From positions 1,240,001 through 1,304,000 of the forward strand of contig CAWGDM010000001.1 in the NCBI GenBank assembly GCA_963821345.1: a stretch of DNA of 64,000 nucleotides, given 5' to 3'. Below are positions 1-7,929 of the stretch, in pieces. Each line of letters begins with the position of its first letter. The stretch's first letter is position 1. A program made the position numbers and the translations under genes. This DNA comes from WHSW01 sp963821345 (lineage in GTDB: Bacteria; Actinomycetota; Thermoleophilia; Solirubrobacterales; 70-9). The notes below the pieces were generated by a model. That model was not told the DNA's origin, made no database searches, and saw nothing but the letters and a program-made list of their open reading frames with translations.

Positions 1-1
1 G

Positions 2-367
2 GACACCCCCGAGGCAGCAGTCACGATCACCGATCAGGCGGCGGAGAAGATCCGCGACCTGGTCGCGGCAAGTGAGACCGAGCAGGTTCTGCGGATCGCC
101 GTCAAGGGCGGCGGCTGCTCGGGCTTCCAGTACGCGCTTGCGCTCGACTCGGTCAACGACGACGACGACGTCTTCGAGCACAACGGCGTCGCCGTCGCGG
201 TAGACAAGGTCAGCATGCAGTTCGTCTTCGGCTCCCAGGTGGACTACGTCGACGGGCTTCAGGGGGCCGGGTTCACGGTCAATAACCCGAACGTGGTCGC
301 CGCCTGCGGCTGCGGCTCCTCGTTCCAGGTTCGCGACGACGCGGCTGAGCAGGCCGCCGCCGTCTAG
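2..367 (+). CDS. erpA: ErpA/HesB-family iron-sulfur cluster insertion protein, 5' end cut by window
   Basis: A-type carrier that hands [2Fe-2S] or [4Fe-4S] clusters to apo-enzymes in the cytoplasm. The frame is open from base 2 and gives 121 residues, close to the family's usual 110-120, so probably only the start codon and a few residues are missing. The three cluster-ligand cysteines are present: one in the G-G-G-C-S-G-F motif (visible residue 39) and the C-G-C-G pair near the C-terminus (102 and 104). It sits two genes from a monothiol glutaredoxin and a BolA protein, which are functional partners in iron-sulfur trafficking. IscA and ErpA cannot be separated on sequence alone; ErpA is chosen by general resemblance. 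Confidence 0.88.
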   Translation, partial: DTPEAAVTITDQAAEKIRDLVAASETEQVLRIAVKGGGCSGFQYALALDSVNDDDDVFEHNGVAVAVDKVSMQFVFGSQVDYVDGLQGAGFTVNNPNVVAACGCGSSFQVRDDAAEQAAAV

Positions 368-384
368 CCCCCACGGGCTCAGCC

Positions 385-2263
385 ATGCCCGTGATCACAG
401 CCTCCGGGCTGACCAAGCGGATCGGCGGGCGCACCCTGTTCGGCGAGCTCGCGTTCAAGCTCGACCGCCGCGAGCGGATGACGCTATCGGGCCGCAACGG
501 CTCCGGCAAGACGACCCTGCTGCGGACGATCGCCGGCGAGGCGGGACTCGACGGCGGCACGATCGCGCTCGGGAAGGGCGTCCGCGTGGCGCTTCACGAC
601 CAGCGCCCGCCGCGCGGCGACGCCACCCTGCGCGAGTACGTCACCGGGGGGCTCGACTGGATCACCGGGATCGAGGCGCGAGCTAGCCCGGCTCGAGGCG
701 CGGATGGCGGACGGCGATGCCGGCGAGGCGACGCTTGCCGCCTACGCCGACGCCCAGGCGCGGCTCGAGGCCGCGGGCGGCTACCGCTGGCGCGACGCGG
801 TCGAGGCGACCCTGCACGGGCTCGGCTTCACCGACGCCGATCTCGGCCGCCCGTTGCAGGGGTTCTCCGGCGGCGAGCTGACCCGCGCCTCGCTCGCCCG
901 CGTGCTCGCCTCGCGCCCCGACCTGTTGCTGCTCGACGAGCCGACGAACCACCTCGACATCGAGTCGCTGGAGTGGCTCGAGGCGTACCTGACCGGTCTC
1001 GACGCGGCGGTGATCCTGGTCGCGCATGACCGCTGGTTCCTGGAGGCGGTCGGCACCTCGGTGCTCGAGCTCGAGGCCGGGCGCGGGCGCTACTTCAAGG
1101 GCCCCTGGCACGCCTGGCGGGCCGAGCAAGCCGCCCGCGAGCTGGCGGCGGGGCGCGACACCGCCCGCCGCGAGGCCGAGATCGCGCGCATGGAGCGCTT
1201 CGTCGAGCGCTTCCGTTACAAGGCGACCAAGGCCCGCCAGGCCCAGTCGAAGCTGAAGGCGATCGAGCGGGTGAAGCGGGGGATGGTCGAGGCCGACCCG
1301 TCTGACGGCCGCACGCTCGCCTTCTCGTTCGGCGACGCCGAGCGCTCCGGACGGGTGGTGCTCGAGCTCGAGGACGCGAAGGTGACCGCGGGCGACCGCA
1401 CCCTGATCGACGAAGCGGGCATGTGGCTGGAGCGCGGCGAGCACGTCACCCTGGTCGGCGCCAACGGCTCCGGCAAGACGACCCTGGTCGAGGGCCTGGC
1501 CGGCAACCGCGAACTGGCGGCGGGCAAGTTGCGGCGAGGCCACAACGTCAAGCTTGGCTACCTGTCGCAGCACGCCGAGGTCGGCGGCGGCCCCGAGGCG
1601 ACGTTGCTCTCGCACGCGCAGTCGCAGACGGGCCTTTCGGAGGCCAAGACCCGGGCGCTGCTGGGCCGGTTCCTGTTCTCCGGCGACGAGGTGACGAAGC
1701 GGCTCGCAGACATCTCCGGCGGCGAGGCGCAGCGGCTGGCGCTCGCCCTGCTGACCAACTCCGACGCCAACCTGCTGATCCTCGACGAGCCGACCAACCA
1801 CCTCGACGTCGAGAGCCGTGAGGCGCTCGAGGACGCGCTCACCGGGTTCGCCGGCTCGGTGCTGCTGATCTCCCACGACCGCGCTCTGCTCGAGGCGGTG
1901 GGCAGCCGCACGCTGGTGATCGAGGAGGGGACGCTGCGCAGCCACCATGGCGGCTGGGCCGAGTACCGCTCCGCGGTCGAGGCCGAGCGCGCCGCCGCCG
2001 CGGCGTCGCCACGGCCCAGGTCAGGGCCGCCGCGCCCGGCGGGCCCGAGCAAGAACAGCAGGGCCGCGCTGGCGAAGCTCGAGCGCGAGGTCGAGGAGGC
2101 CGAGGCGGCGTTCAGGCGGATCGAGGACGAGCTCGCCGACCCGTCGCACTGGGCCGATCCGAAGCGGGCGGCGAAGGCCACCGAGCGCCACGAGCGCGCT
2201 CGGTCGCGGCTCGACGAGGTGATCGCGCGCTGGGAGGAGGCGGCTGAGCGGGTCGAGGGCTGA
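385..2263 (+). CDS. ABC-F family ATPase (Uup/EttA-like), one frameshift near 678
   Basis: Soluble ABC-F protein with two nucleotide-binding domains and no membrane segments; family members act on ribosomes. Domain 1 has Walker A G-R-N-G-S-G-K-T-T (residues 36-44), the signature F-S-G-G-E and Walker B L-L-L-L-D-E-P-T-N-H-L-D. Domain 2 repeats these (G-A-N-G-S-G-K-T-T, I-S-G-G-E, L-L-I-L-D-E-P-T-N-H). A charged coiled-coil tail of about 80 residues follows, as in Uup. The frame changes near 678, in a GCGCG run just after the sequence I-E-A-R; restoring two bases (or dropping one) rejoins the halves into about 626 residues. The break is probably a sequence error. Starts at ATG 385, 17 bases after erpA. 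Confidence 0.88.
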
Positions 2264-2276
2264 GGCCGCTCGCGCT

Positions 2277-2296
2277 CAGCTGATCTCAGCTGATCT
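2277..2296. repeat. tandem 10-bp direct repeat at the 3' end of the glutaredoxin gene
   Basis: CAGCTGATCT occurs twice back to back. The glutaredoxin stop codon (minus strand) spans the junction between the copies, and the same unit reads into the gap behind the convergent ABC-F gene. It may be a small replication-slippage duplication; no function is visible. Confidence 0.6.
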
Positions 2297-2690
2297 GCAT
2301 CGGCGGGCTCGTCTGCGAGCCGCCGGGCAGGATCCGCTCGGCCTCGGGCGCGGCCGTGGCCTCGGGCTGTGAGACGCCGAGCAGCTCGGCGAGCTCGCCG
2401 CTGTCGAGCATCTCGTCGACGATGTCGGCCCCGCCGACCAGCTCGCCGTTGACGTAGAGCTGGGGGAAGGTCTGCCAATCGGAGAGCTCGGTGGTCACCT
2501 CGCGCAGGGGCTGCAGGACCGGGAGCACGTCGATCGCTCCGTACTCGACCCCGAGCGACTCGAGCACGCCGACCACCCGCATCGAAAAGCCGCACCGCGG
2601 CGCGTCGGGGGTGCCCTTCATGAACAGGAGCACCTGGTTGTCGGAGATCGCCTGCTCCACCTGCTGCTTGAGACCGGGATCGGCTGCCAT
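2286..2690 (-). CDS. grxD: Grx4-type monothiol glutaredoxin
   Basis: Cytoplasmic monothiol glutaredoxin that binds a bridging [2Fe-2S] cluster with glutathione or another thiol and passes it on, often together with BolA. The 134-residue product carries the hallmark C-G-F-S motif (residues 33-36), preceded by K-G-T-P-D-A-P, and later the T-F-P-Q-L-Y-V-N-G and G-G-A-D-I glutathione-site segments. The C-terminal 30 residues beyond the fold are low-complexity and not conserved-looking. A BolA gene lies 530 bases upstream on the same strand, with a DUF488 gene inserted on the opposite strand. Actinobacteria mostly lack glutathione, so the physiological thiol ligand is uncertain. Confidence 0.9.
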   Translation of the reverse strand: MAADPGLKQQVEQAISDNQVLLFMKGTPDAPRCGFSMRVVGVLESLGVEYGAIDVLPVLQPLREVTTELSDWQTFPQLYVNGELVGGADIVDEMLDSGELAELLGVSQPEATAAPEAERILPGGSQTSPPMQIS

Positions 2691-2728
2691 GTCCCCAGGG
2701 TACCGGAGGCCGATGAGAGAATCGTCGT

Positions 2729-3244
2729 GTGCGGGTGGCGACGATCGGCGTTTACGGGTTCACGGTCGAGACGTTCCGGCGGTCGCTGCTCGACGCCGGC
2801 GCCGGCCTGGTCGTCGACGTCCGCCAGCGGCGCGGCGTGCGTGGCAGCGACTACGCCTGGGCCAACGCGCAGCGGCTGCAGGCGATGCTGGCCGAGGCCG
2901 GGATCGACTACCGCCACGACAAGGAGCTGGCGCCGACGACCGAGATGCGCCGATTGCAGTACGCCGAGGACGATCGCCGGGGGGTCGGCAAGCGAAACCG
3001 CGCCGAGCTGGCCCCCGAGTACGTCCGCCGCTACACCGACGAGATCCTCGACCACGTCGACCTCGCCGCCTTCGCCGCCTCACTCCCCGCCGACACGGTC
3101 AGCGCGCTGCTCTGCGTCGAGACCGACGCCCCCGCCTGCCACCGCTCGCTGATCGCGGCCCGTCTCGAGGCCGATTACGGGGCGGAGATCACCCACCTGC
3201 CGCCTCCTCGAGGGCCTCAGGGGGCGGACGCGACCGAGGTTTGA
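2729..3244 (+). CDS. DUF488 family protein
   Basis: Protein of 171 residues starting at GTG 2729 with the DUF488 pattern: N-terminal T-I-G-V-Y-G-F-T, a V-V-D-V-R-Q segment, and the C-terminal L-L-C-V-E-T-D-A-P-A-C-H-R-S-L-I-A motif with its C-x(n)-C-H-R signature. The biochemical role of this family is not established, although the C-H-R motif suggests a metal- or nucleic-acid-related activity. Its last 28 bases overlap the end of the convergent bolA gene. The upstream gap to the divergent glutaredoxin gene is only 38 bases, so the two share a very small promoter region. Confidence 0.8.
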   Translation: MRVATIGVYGFTVETFRRSLLDAGAGLVVDVRQRRGVRGSDYAWANAQRLQAMLAEAGIDYRHDKELAPTTEMRRLQYAEDDRRGVGKRNRAELAPEYVRRYTDEILDHVDLAAFAASLPADTVSALLCVETDAPACHRSLIAARLEADYGAEITHLPPPRGPQGADATEV

Positions 3245-3456
3245 ACCGAGAGCGCGTGGATCGAGCCATCGTCGAAGCGCGGCTTGACCGCGGCGCGCAC
3301 CAGCCGGTGCTGGTCGATCCGCGAGAGGCCGTCGAACTGCGGCGCCGAGACGATTGCCCGCAGGTGGTCGCCGCCGCCCTCGTCGACGACCTCCACCGAC
3401 GCCCCCGGGAGCGCCCCCTCGATCATCAGGGTCAGCTCGGCGAGGTCGGCTGCCAT
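3217..3456 (-). CDS. BolA family protein
   Basis: Small BolA-fold protein of 79 residues. It has the conserved S-R-I-D-Q-H-R-L-V helix and ends in I-H-A-L-S-V-Q-T, the typical BolA C-terminal strand. The family binds a [2Fe-2S] cluster jointly with monothiol glutaredoxins of the CGFS type, one of which is encoded just downstream. Its ATG overlaps the stop of fprA by one base (TGATG), indicating translational coupling in a two-gene unit. The 3' end overlaps the convergent DUF488 gene by 28 bases. Confidence 0.85.
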   Translation of the reverse strand: MAADLAELTLMIEGALPGASVEVVDEGGGDHLRAIVSAPQFDGLSRIDQHRLVRAAVKPRFDDGSIHALSVQTSVASAP

Positions 3457-4856
3457 CAGCTCGGCGCCCCCGACTTGGCCGCCTCGACCATCTCGTGCAC
3501 GTGGCAGAACTTGACTCGGGGGCGGCCGTGGGGTTCGCCGGCGGCCTGCTCGGCCGCGTCGATCGCCCGCCAGCCCATGTACGTCACATGGTCCCCGCCC
3601 CGGTCATCGAGCAACTCTGCGATCGGCTGCACGTCCGTGCGTCGCTGCGGAATCAGGCCTGCTCCCAGGTCGCTGAAGATCGTGTTCACGGTCTCGGCCG
3701 CGTCCTTTTTGTTGGTCCCGATCACGCCGGAGGGGCCGCGCTTGATCCAGCCGACCGCGTAGTGGCCCGCGACCTGCTCGCCGGTGTCGGGGTCGACCAC
3801 CCGGCCCTCCGTGTTCGGGATCAGCCCCTGCGAGGCGTCGAAGGGGATCCCCTCCAGGCCGGTGCCCTTGTAGCCGATCGAGCGGAGGATCAGGCCGCAT
3901 TCGATCTCCTCGCGCTCGCCGGTGTCGAGCGCCCGGATCCGCCCCGAGTCGTCGGCCTCGAGCGCGTTGTGCCCGATCACGATCGACTGCACCTTGCCGT
4001 CGCCGCGGATCTCGACCGGCGAGCAGCAGAAGCGCATCACCAGCCGCCTCGGCTTGCCCTCGGGCGGGCGCTGTGAGAACCCGGTCAGGATCTCGACGTT
4101 GCGACGGTGGGTCGGGTCGCATTCGTCGGACTCGAAATATGCGCGGCTCGCCGGGTCGAGCTCGATCTCGGCCGGATCGATGACGATGTCGGCTTCGGTG
4201 AGCTCGCCGAGCTCGCGCACCTCGGGGTTGGTGAACGCGGCCTGGGCCGGCCCGCGGCGCCCGAGGACGACGATCTCCTCGATCCCCGAGGCAGACAGCT
4301 TCTCGATCGCGTGGTTGGCGGTGTCGGTGATCGTGAGCTCGCCATGGGGGAGGGCGAGCATCCGGGCGACGTCGGCGGCCACGTTGCCGTTGCCGATCAC
4401 GACGGCGCGCTTGACCGAGAGGTCGAAGTCGTGGTCGGCGAAGTCGGGGTGGGCGTTGTACCAGGCGACGAACTCGGTCGCCGGATGCGAGCCCGGCAGG
4501 TCCTCGCCGTCGATTCCGAGCCGGCGGTCGGTCGCGGTCCCGTAGGCGGAGACGATCGCGTGGTAGCGCTGCTCGAGCTCGGCGACGGTCACGTCGGCGC
4601 CGATCTCGACGTTGCCGAAGAACTGGAAGCCCTCGCGCGCGGCGGTCTTTTCGTAGACGCGGATCACCGACTTGATCTTCGGATGGTCGGGCGCCACCCC
4701 GGCCCGGACCAGCCCGAACGGGGTCGGCAGCCGGTCGAACATGTCGACCTCGACCGCCACGTCATCGCGCTTGAGCAGCTGCTCGGCGGCATAGAAGCCC
4801 GCCGGCCCTGAGCCGACGATGGCCACTTTGAGCGGGTTTTCCGGGGTGCCGGGCAA
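3456..4856 (-). CDS. fprA: FprA-type ferredoxin-NADP+ reductase
   Basis: FAD enzyme of the adrenodoxin-reductase (FprA) type that moves electrons between NADPH and ferredoxin. It has 466 residues, the family's usual size. An N-terminal FAD site reads V-G-S-G-P-A-G-F-Y-A-A-E (14-25), followed by the family motif P-T-P-F-G-L-V-R-A-G-V-A-P-D-H. A second dinucleotide site, V-I-G-N-G-N-V-A-A-D-V-A-R, and the R-R-G-P-A-Q-A-A-F segment bind NADP. The C-terminal G-W-I-K-R-G-P-S-G-V-I-G-T-N-K motif is intact. The coupled downstream bolA and nearby grxD/erpA suggest it supplies electrons for iron-sulfur assembly or repair. Confidence 0.92.
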   Translation of the reverse strand: MPGTPENPLKVAIVGSGPAGFYAAEQLLKRDDVAVEVDMFDRLPTPFGLVRAGVAPDHPKIKSVIRVYEKTAAREGFQFFGNVEIGADVTVAELEQRYHAIVSAYGTATDRRLGIDGEDLPGSHPATEFVAWYNAHPDFADHDFDLSVKRAVVIGNGNVAADVARMLALPHGELTITDTANHAIEKLSASGIEEIVVLGRRGPAQAAFTNPEVRELGELTEADIVIDPAEIELDPASRAYFESDECDPTHRRNVEILTGFSQRPPEGKPRRLVMRFCCSPVEIRGDGKVQSIVIGHNALEADDSGRIRALDTGEREEIECGLILRSIGYKGTGLEGIPFDASQGLIPNTEGRVVDPDTGEQVAGHYAVGWIKRGPSGVIGTNKKDAAETVNTIFSDLGAGLIPQRRTDVQPIAELLDDRGGDHVTYMGWRAIDAAEQAAGEPHGRPRVKFCHVHEMVEAAKSGAPS

Positions 4857-4912
4857 GGGTTGGCAAGGGTAGGGGATCTGTTCTCTGGCTCGTTTCGGAT
4901 AGATTCGCGCCC

Positions 4913-5329
4913 ATGAAGCGACTTGCCATCTCCATCGCCCTGGCCGCCGCCGCCCTCGCGCTGATCGCGCCCGGAGCCTCGGCGGCGAAATTCAAGTTCT
5001 TCCAGACGCCGAGCGGCAACATCGCCTGCGCGATGGGTGGCGGCGCGGTGCGGTGCGACATCCAGCAAAAGGATTGGATCGCGCCGCCGAAGCCGTCGTA
5101 CTGCGACGTCGACTGGGGCTTCGGGCTCGCGGTCGGCCGCAGCGGCCCCGCGACCTACGTCTGCGCCGGGGACACCGTCTTCTCGCCCGACAACCCGGTG
5201 CTCCCCTACGGCCAGCGCCAGATCAAGAACCGCTTCCGCTGCACCAGCAAGACCAAGGGTGTCCGCTGCGTGAACACGAAGAACAAGCACGGGTTCTTCA
5301 TCTCGCGCCAAGAGGCGCGCCCGTTCTGA
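4913..5329 (+). CDS. secreted DUF6636 domain protein
   Basis: Exported protein of 138 residues. A Sec signal peptide covers residues 1-24 (M-K-R-L then an alanine/leucine core ending A-S-A-A). The mature part has the DUF6636 pattern: S-G-N-I-A-C-A-M, V-R-C-D-I, the D-W-G-F-G-L segment, C-A-G-D-T, and C-x(n)-C near the end, giving six cysteines likely in disulfides. Function is unknown. It is divergent from fprA across 56 bases; GATAGATT 14-21 bases before the ATG resembles a -10 element, which would give a nearly leaderless mRNA. Confidence 0.75.
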   Translation: MKRLAISIALAAAALALIAPGASAAKFKFFQTPSGNIACAMGGGAVRCDIQQKDWIAPPKPSYCDVDWGFGLAVGRSGPATYVCAGDTVFSPDNPVLPYGQRQIKNRFRCTSKTKGVRCVNTKNKHGFFISRQEARPF

Positions 5330-5363
5330 CGCCTAGCGCCGGCTGACGACCGCCGGCTAGGCG
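5330..5363. terminator. bidirectional hairpin between DUF6636 and hemQ
   Basis: CGCCTA/TAGGCG and GCCGGC/GCCGGC arms form a 12-bp stem with a two-base bulge and an 8-base loop. It starts right after the DUF6636 stop and includes the hemQ stop codon. There is no T tract, as is common for GC-rich actinobacterial terminators. Confidence 0.6.
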
Positions 5364-6052
5364 AGGGCGGCGCGCGAGGTCGCGGCGCCGTCGAGCGCGT
5401 CGAGCGCCCGGCCGACCGACATCGCCACGCAGGTGAAGATCGGGATGTCGCGCAGCGTGTACGCGCTCGACTCGGAGGTCCGCAGCTCCTGAACCAGTTC
5501 GAGGAACTCGCCCGGGTCGTCGCACTCGAACGAGACCACGAACTCCTGGTCGTCGAGGCCGAACGAGTACGCGGTGTTGATCGTGATCTCCGGGTAGCGA
5601 CGGCCGATCTCGATGTGCTCGGCCATGATCCGGCGGCGCTCGTCGAGCTCCAGGCGGTACCACTCGCGCTTCTTGTCGAGCGGGTAGACGATGCAGTATT
5701 TGCGCTCCGAGGTGCAGATCTCGGGCCGCGCCGCGGACTCCGAGTATGGGGAGGGCTTGGTCATTGCCAGATAGGAGTGGGGGATCGACATCCACTTCGC
5801 CAGCCCGCTCTGCGCGAGCACCACGTGGAAGGTGTGGATGTCGTCGAGCACAGGGCTCTGGCTGAGCAGCATCAGGTCGGTGTCGCCGCGCATGCCGACG
5901 GTCGAGTAGGCGCGCAGACTGCGGTCGACGGCGTAGTCCTCGCAGGCAGCGAGGAACTCCCGTTTATCCTCAGCGCGCGCTTCGGGGTCGCGACGCTGCC
6001 ATGCGGGATCGAGCTTGAAGAAGGTGAACTTGGCAAACGTGCGATCTGCCAT
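5357..6052 (-). CDS. hemQ: HemQ/coproheme decarboxylase-like protein of the chlorite dismutase family
   Basis: Likely final enzyme of the coproporphyrin-dependent heme pathway, oxidatively decarboxylating coproheme to heme b in the cytoplasm. The 231-residue product matches the HemQ length. It has the family segments Y-P-L-D-K-K-R-E-W-Y-R-L, E-R-R-R-I-M-A-E-H, and F-G-L-D-D-Q-E-F-V-V-S-F-E-C-D-D-P-G-E. No other heme genes are next to it. The start ATG (6052) lies inside the 5' end of the divergent membrane-protein gene. A non-heme member of the same superfamily is possible, but the W-Y/E-R-R-R/H block favours HemQ. Confidence 0.75.
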   Translation of the reverse strand: MADRTFAKFTFFKLDPAWQRRDPEARAEDKREFLAACEDYAVDRSLRAYSTVGMRGDTDLMLLSQSPVLDDIHTFHVVLAQSGLAKWMSIPHSYLAMTKPSPYSESAARPEICTSERKYCIVYPLDKKREWYRLELDERRRIMAEHIEIGRRYPEITINTAYSFGLDDQEFVVSFECDDPGEFLELVQELRTSESSAYTLRDIPIFTCVAMSVGRALDALDGAATSRAALA

Positions 6053-7910
6053 CGGCGCGATCCTAGCGACAGCGGCCCTGCTCGCCTGGCCGGCGAGCGC
6101 TGCTGCGGACGACGATTCACGGGTCGTTATCGCGGTACTGCCCTACGGGACCACGGTCGAGCAGATCGCCGCCGTCCCGCAGCTGGCGCCCGGCGTGGTC
6201 AGCGCCGGGATCGGCTCGGTCCCGGTGGCCCAGACGTTCCTCGACATCGGTCAGGGAAACCGCGTCAACGAGAACCTCTACGACGGCGACCTACCGCGCC
6301 TGTACGTGCGCGACGGCCAGGTTCCGCCCCGGCGCTGGGCGCAGACCGTGGCGCGGGCCGACAGCGCCCCGGCGGACATCGTTCCCGGGCTGCTCGCGAG
6401 CGCGCTCGCCGACGCCGGCGTCCCGGTTGCCGCCGAGGCCGACAGCGGCCTCGCAACCCTGATCGGGGTCGACGAGCGCGGCGCCGTGCGGGTCGCCGAC
6501 CAGGCGGCCTGCGAGCAGGGCTGCGGACCCGGGCTCAGCGTCCTGCGCCTCCGGCTCGCCGAGCTGCGGTCGCTGGCGGCCGGGATCGGCCCCGACGATC
6601 TCCTGATCGCGATCGCTGCCGGGGCTCGCGCCCAGCAGGAGCTGCTACCGGCCGGGGTGGCCGGCCCCGGCTATGCCGGCGACCTGACCTCGGCCTCGAC
6701 CCGGACCGACGGGGTGGTGAGCTCGACCGACATCGCCCCGACCGTGCTCGACGCCCTCGGGGTCGAGGTCCCGGACGAGGTCAACGGCTCGCGGATCACC
6801 TCCGAGAGCGAGCGCGATCCCGCCGGGGTCGCCGACCTGCAGTCGCGGCTCGACCACCGCCCGAGCCGTGAGACGGTCGTCGTTGGACCGCTGATCGCCT
6901 GGCTGGTGCTCTGTGGCCTCGCGGCGCTGATCGGCCGTCGGCCGGCCGCCAGGGTTGCGCTGCGCCTGCTGGCGTTGACGGTCGCCTGGGCGCCGCTGAT
7001 CCTGCTGGCGTTGGCCGCGCCCGACGCCGGGCCGCTGGCCTCGGCGCTCACGGTCGGGCTCGGCGCCCCGGCGCTCGCGCTGGCGACGGACCGGGTGTTC
7101 GTCGGGCCGGGCGGGCTGGCGCTTGCCTGCGGGGCCAGCGTCGCCGTGTACGCCGTCGACGTGATCGCCGGCTCGCCGCTGACCGCGCTCTCCGTCCTCG
7201 GTCCGAACCCCGGCGCCGGGGTGCGCTTCTTCGGGATCGGCAACGAGCTCGAGGCGATCCTGACCACGCTCACCGTGGTCGGAACCGGGGCCTGGCTCGA
7301 GACCCGCCGAGGGCGGGGGCTCGACGGCCGCCGGGCGGCGATCTGGTTCGTCGGCGTCGCGGTCGCGGCCGCCGCGGCCCTGGCGCCGGGGCGCTTCGGC
7401 GCCGACGTCGGCGCCGCGATCGTGCTCGGCGTCGGCGCGGCGACGGCCTCGGTGCTCGCGCTCGGCGTCTCGCGCGGCCGCGCGATCCTGATCGTGGTCG
7501 GCGGCGGGGCGCTGGCGCTGGCGGTGCTGTTCGCCGTCGACGCGGTCTCCGGCGGCGCCCATCTGACCCGCTCGGTGCTCGGCGCGGGAGGGGCCGGCGA
7601 CGTCCTCGACGTGCTCGACCGGCGCCTGACCCTGATGGTCCACACCTTCACCCACCCGGTCTATCCCGAGCTGCTGGCGATCTGCCTGGCTCTGGTGGTC
7701 GCCGGCGCGATCGGCCACCGCCGCCTGTTCGGCTGGTTCGGCGAGCGCTGGGCGGCGCGGGCAGGCTGGTCGGGCGCGGTCGCGGGCGTGGCCGTCGGCA
7801 CCGTCGCCAACGACTCCGGCTCGGTGCTGCTCGTCCTCGGCACGATCTGTCTGGCGGTCACGGTCGGCTGGTTCTGGGCCACCTCGGAGCTCGACGACGA
7901 TCCCGTTTGA
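6039..7910 (+). CDS. large membrane protein with a phosphatase-superfamily-like N-terminal half
   Basis: Product of about 623 residues from GTG 6039, which places a clean signal peptide first (M-R-S-A-I-G-A-I-L then A-W-P-A-S-A-A-A). An in-frame TTG at 6015 is the alternative start. Residues roughly 25-280 are extracytoplasmic and contain S-T-D-I-A-P-T-V-L-D-A-L-G-V, a signature seen near the end of alkaline-phosphatase/sulfatase-like domains; the nucleophile region is not obvious, so catalysis is doubtful. The rest is about nine hydrophobic segments with the loop F-F-G-I-G-N-E-L-E between them. It precedes a GT4/LPG-synthase-like gene by 19 bases, so a role in envelope glycolipid or polymer assembly is inferred. 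Confidence 0.6.
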   Translation: MRSAIGAILATAALLAWPASAAADDDSRVVIAVLPYGTTVEQIAAVPQLAPGVVSAGIGSVPVAQTFLDIGQGNRVNENLYDGDLPRLYVRDGQVPPRRWAQTVARADSAPADIVPGLLASALADAGVPVAAEADSGLATLIGVDERGAVRVADQAACEQGCGPGLSVLRLRLAELRSLAAGIGPDDLLIAIAAGARAQQELLPAGVAGPGYAGDLTSASTRTDGVVSSTDIAPTVLDALGVEVPDEVNGSRITSESERDPAGVADLQSRLDHRPSRETVVVGPLIAWLVLCGLAALIGRRPAARVALRLLALTVAWAPLILLALAAPDAGPLASALTVGLGAPALALATDRVFVGPGGLALACGASVAVYAVDVIAGSPLTALSVLGPNPGAGVRFFGIGNELEAILTTLTVVGTGAWLETRRGRGLDGRRAAIWFVGVAVAAAAALAPGRFGADVGAAIVLGVGAATASVLALGVSRGRAILIVVGGGALALAVLFAVDAVSGGAHLTRSVLGAGGAGDVLDVLDRRLTLMVHTFTHPVYPELLAICLALVVAGAIGHRRLFGWFGERWAARAGWSGAVAGVAVGTVANDSGSVLLVLGTICLAVTVGWFWATSELDDDPV

Positions 7911-7929
7911 GCCCGGCTACCATCGTCAT

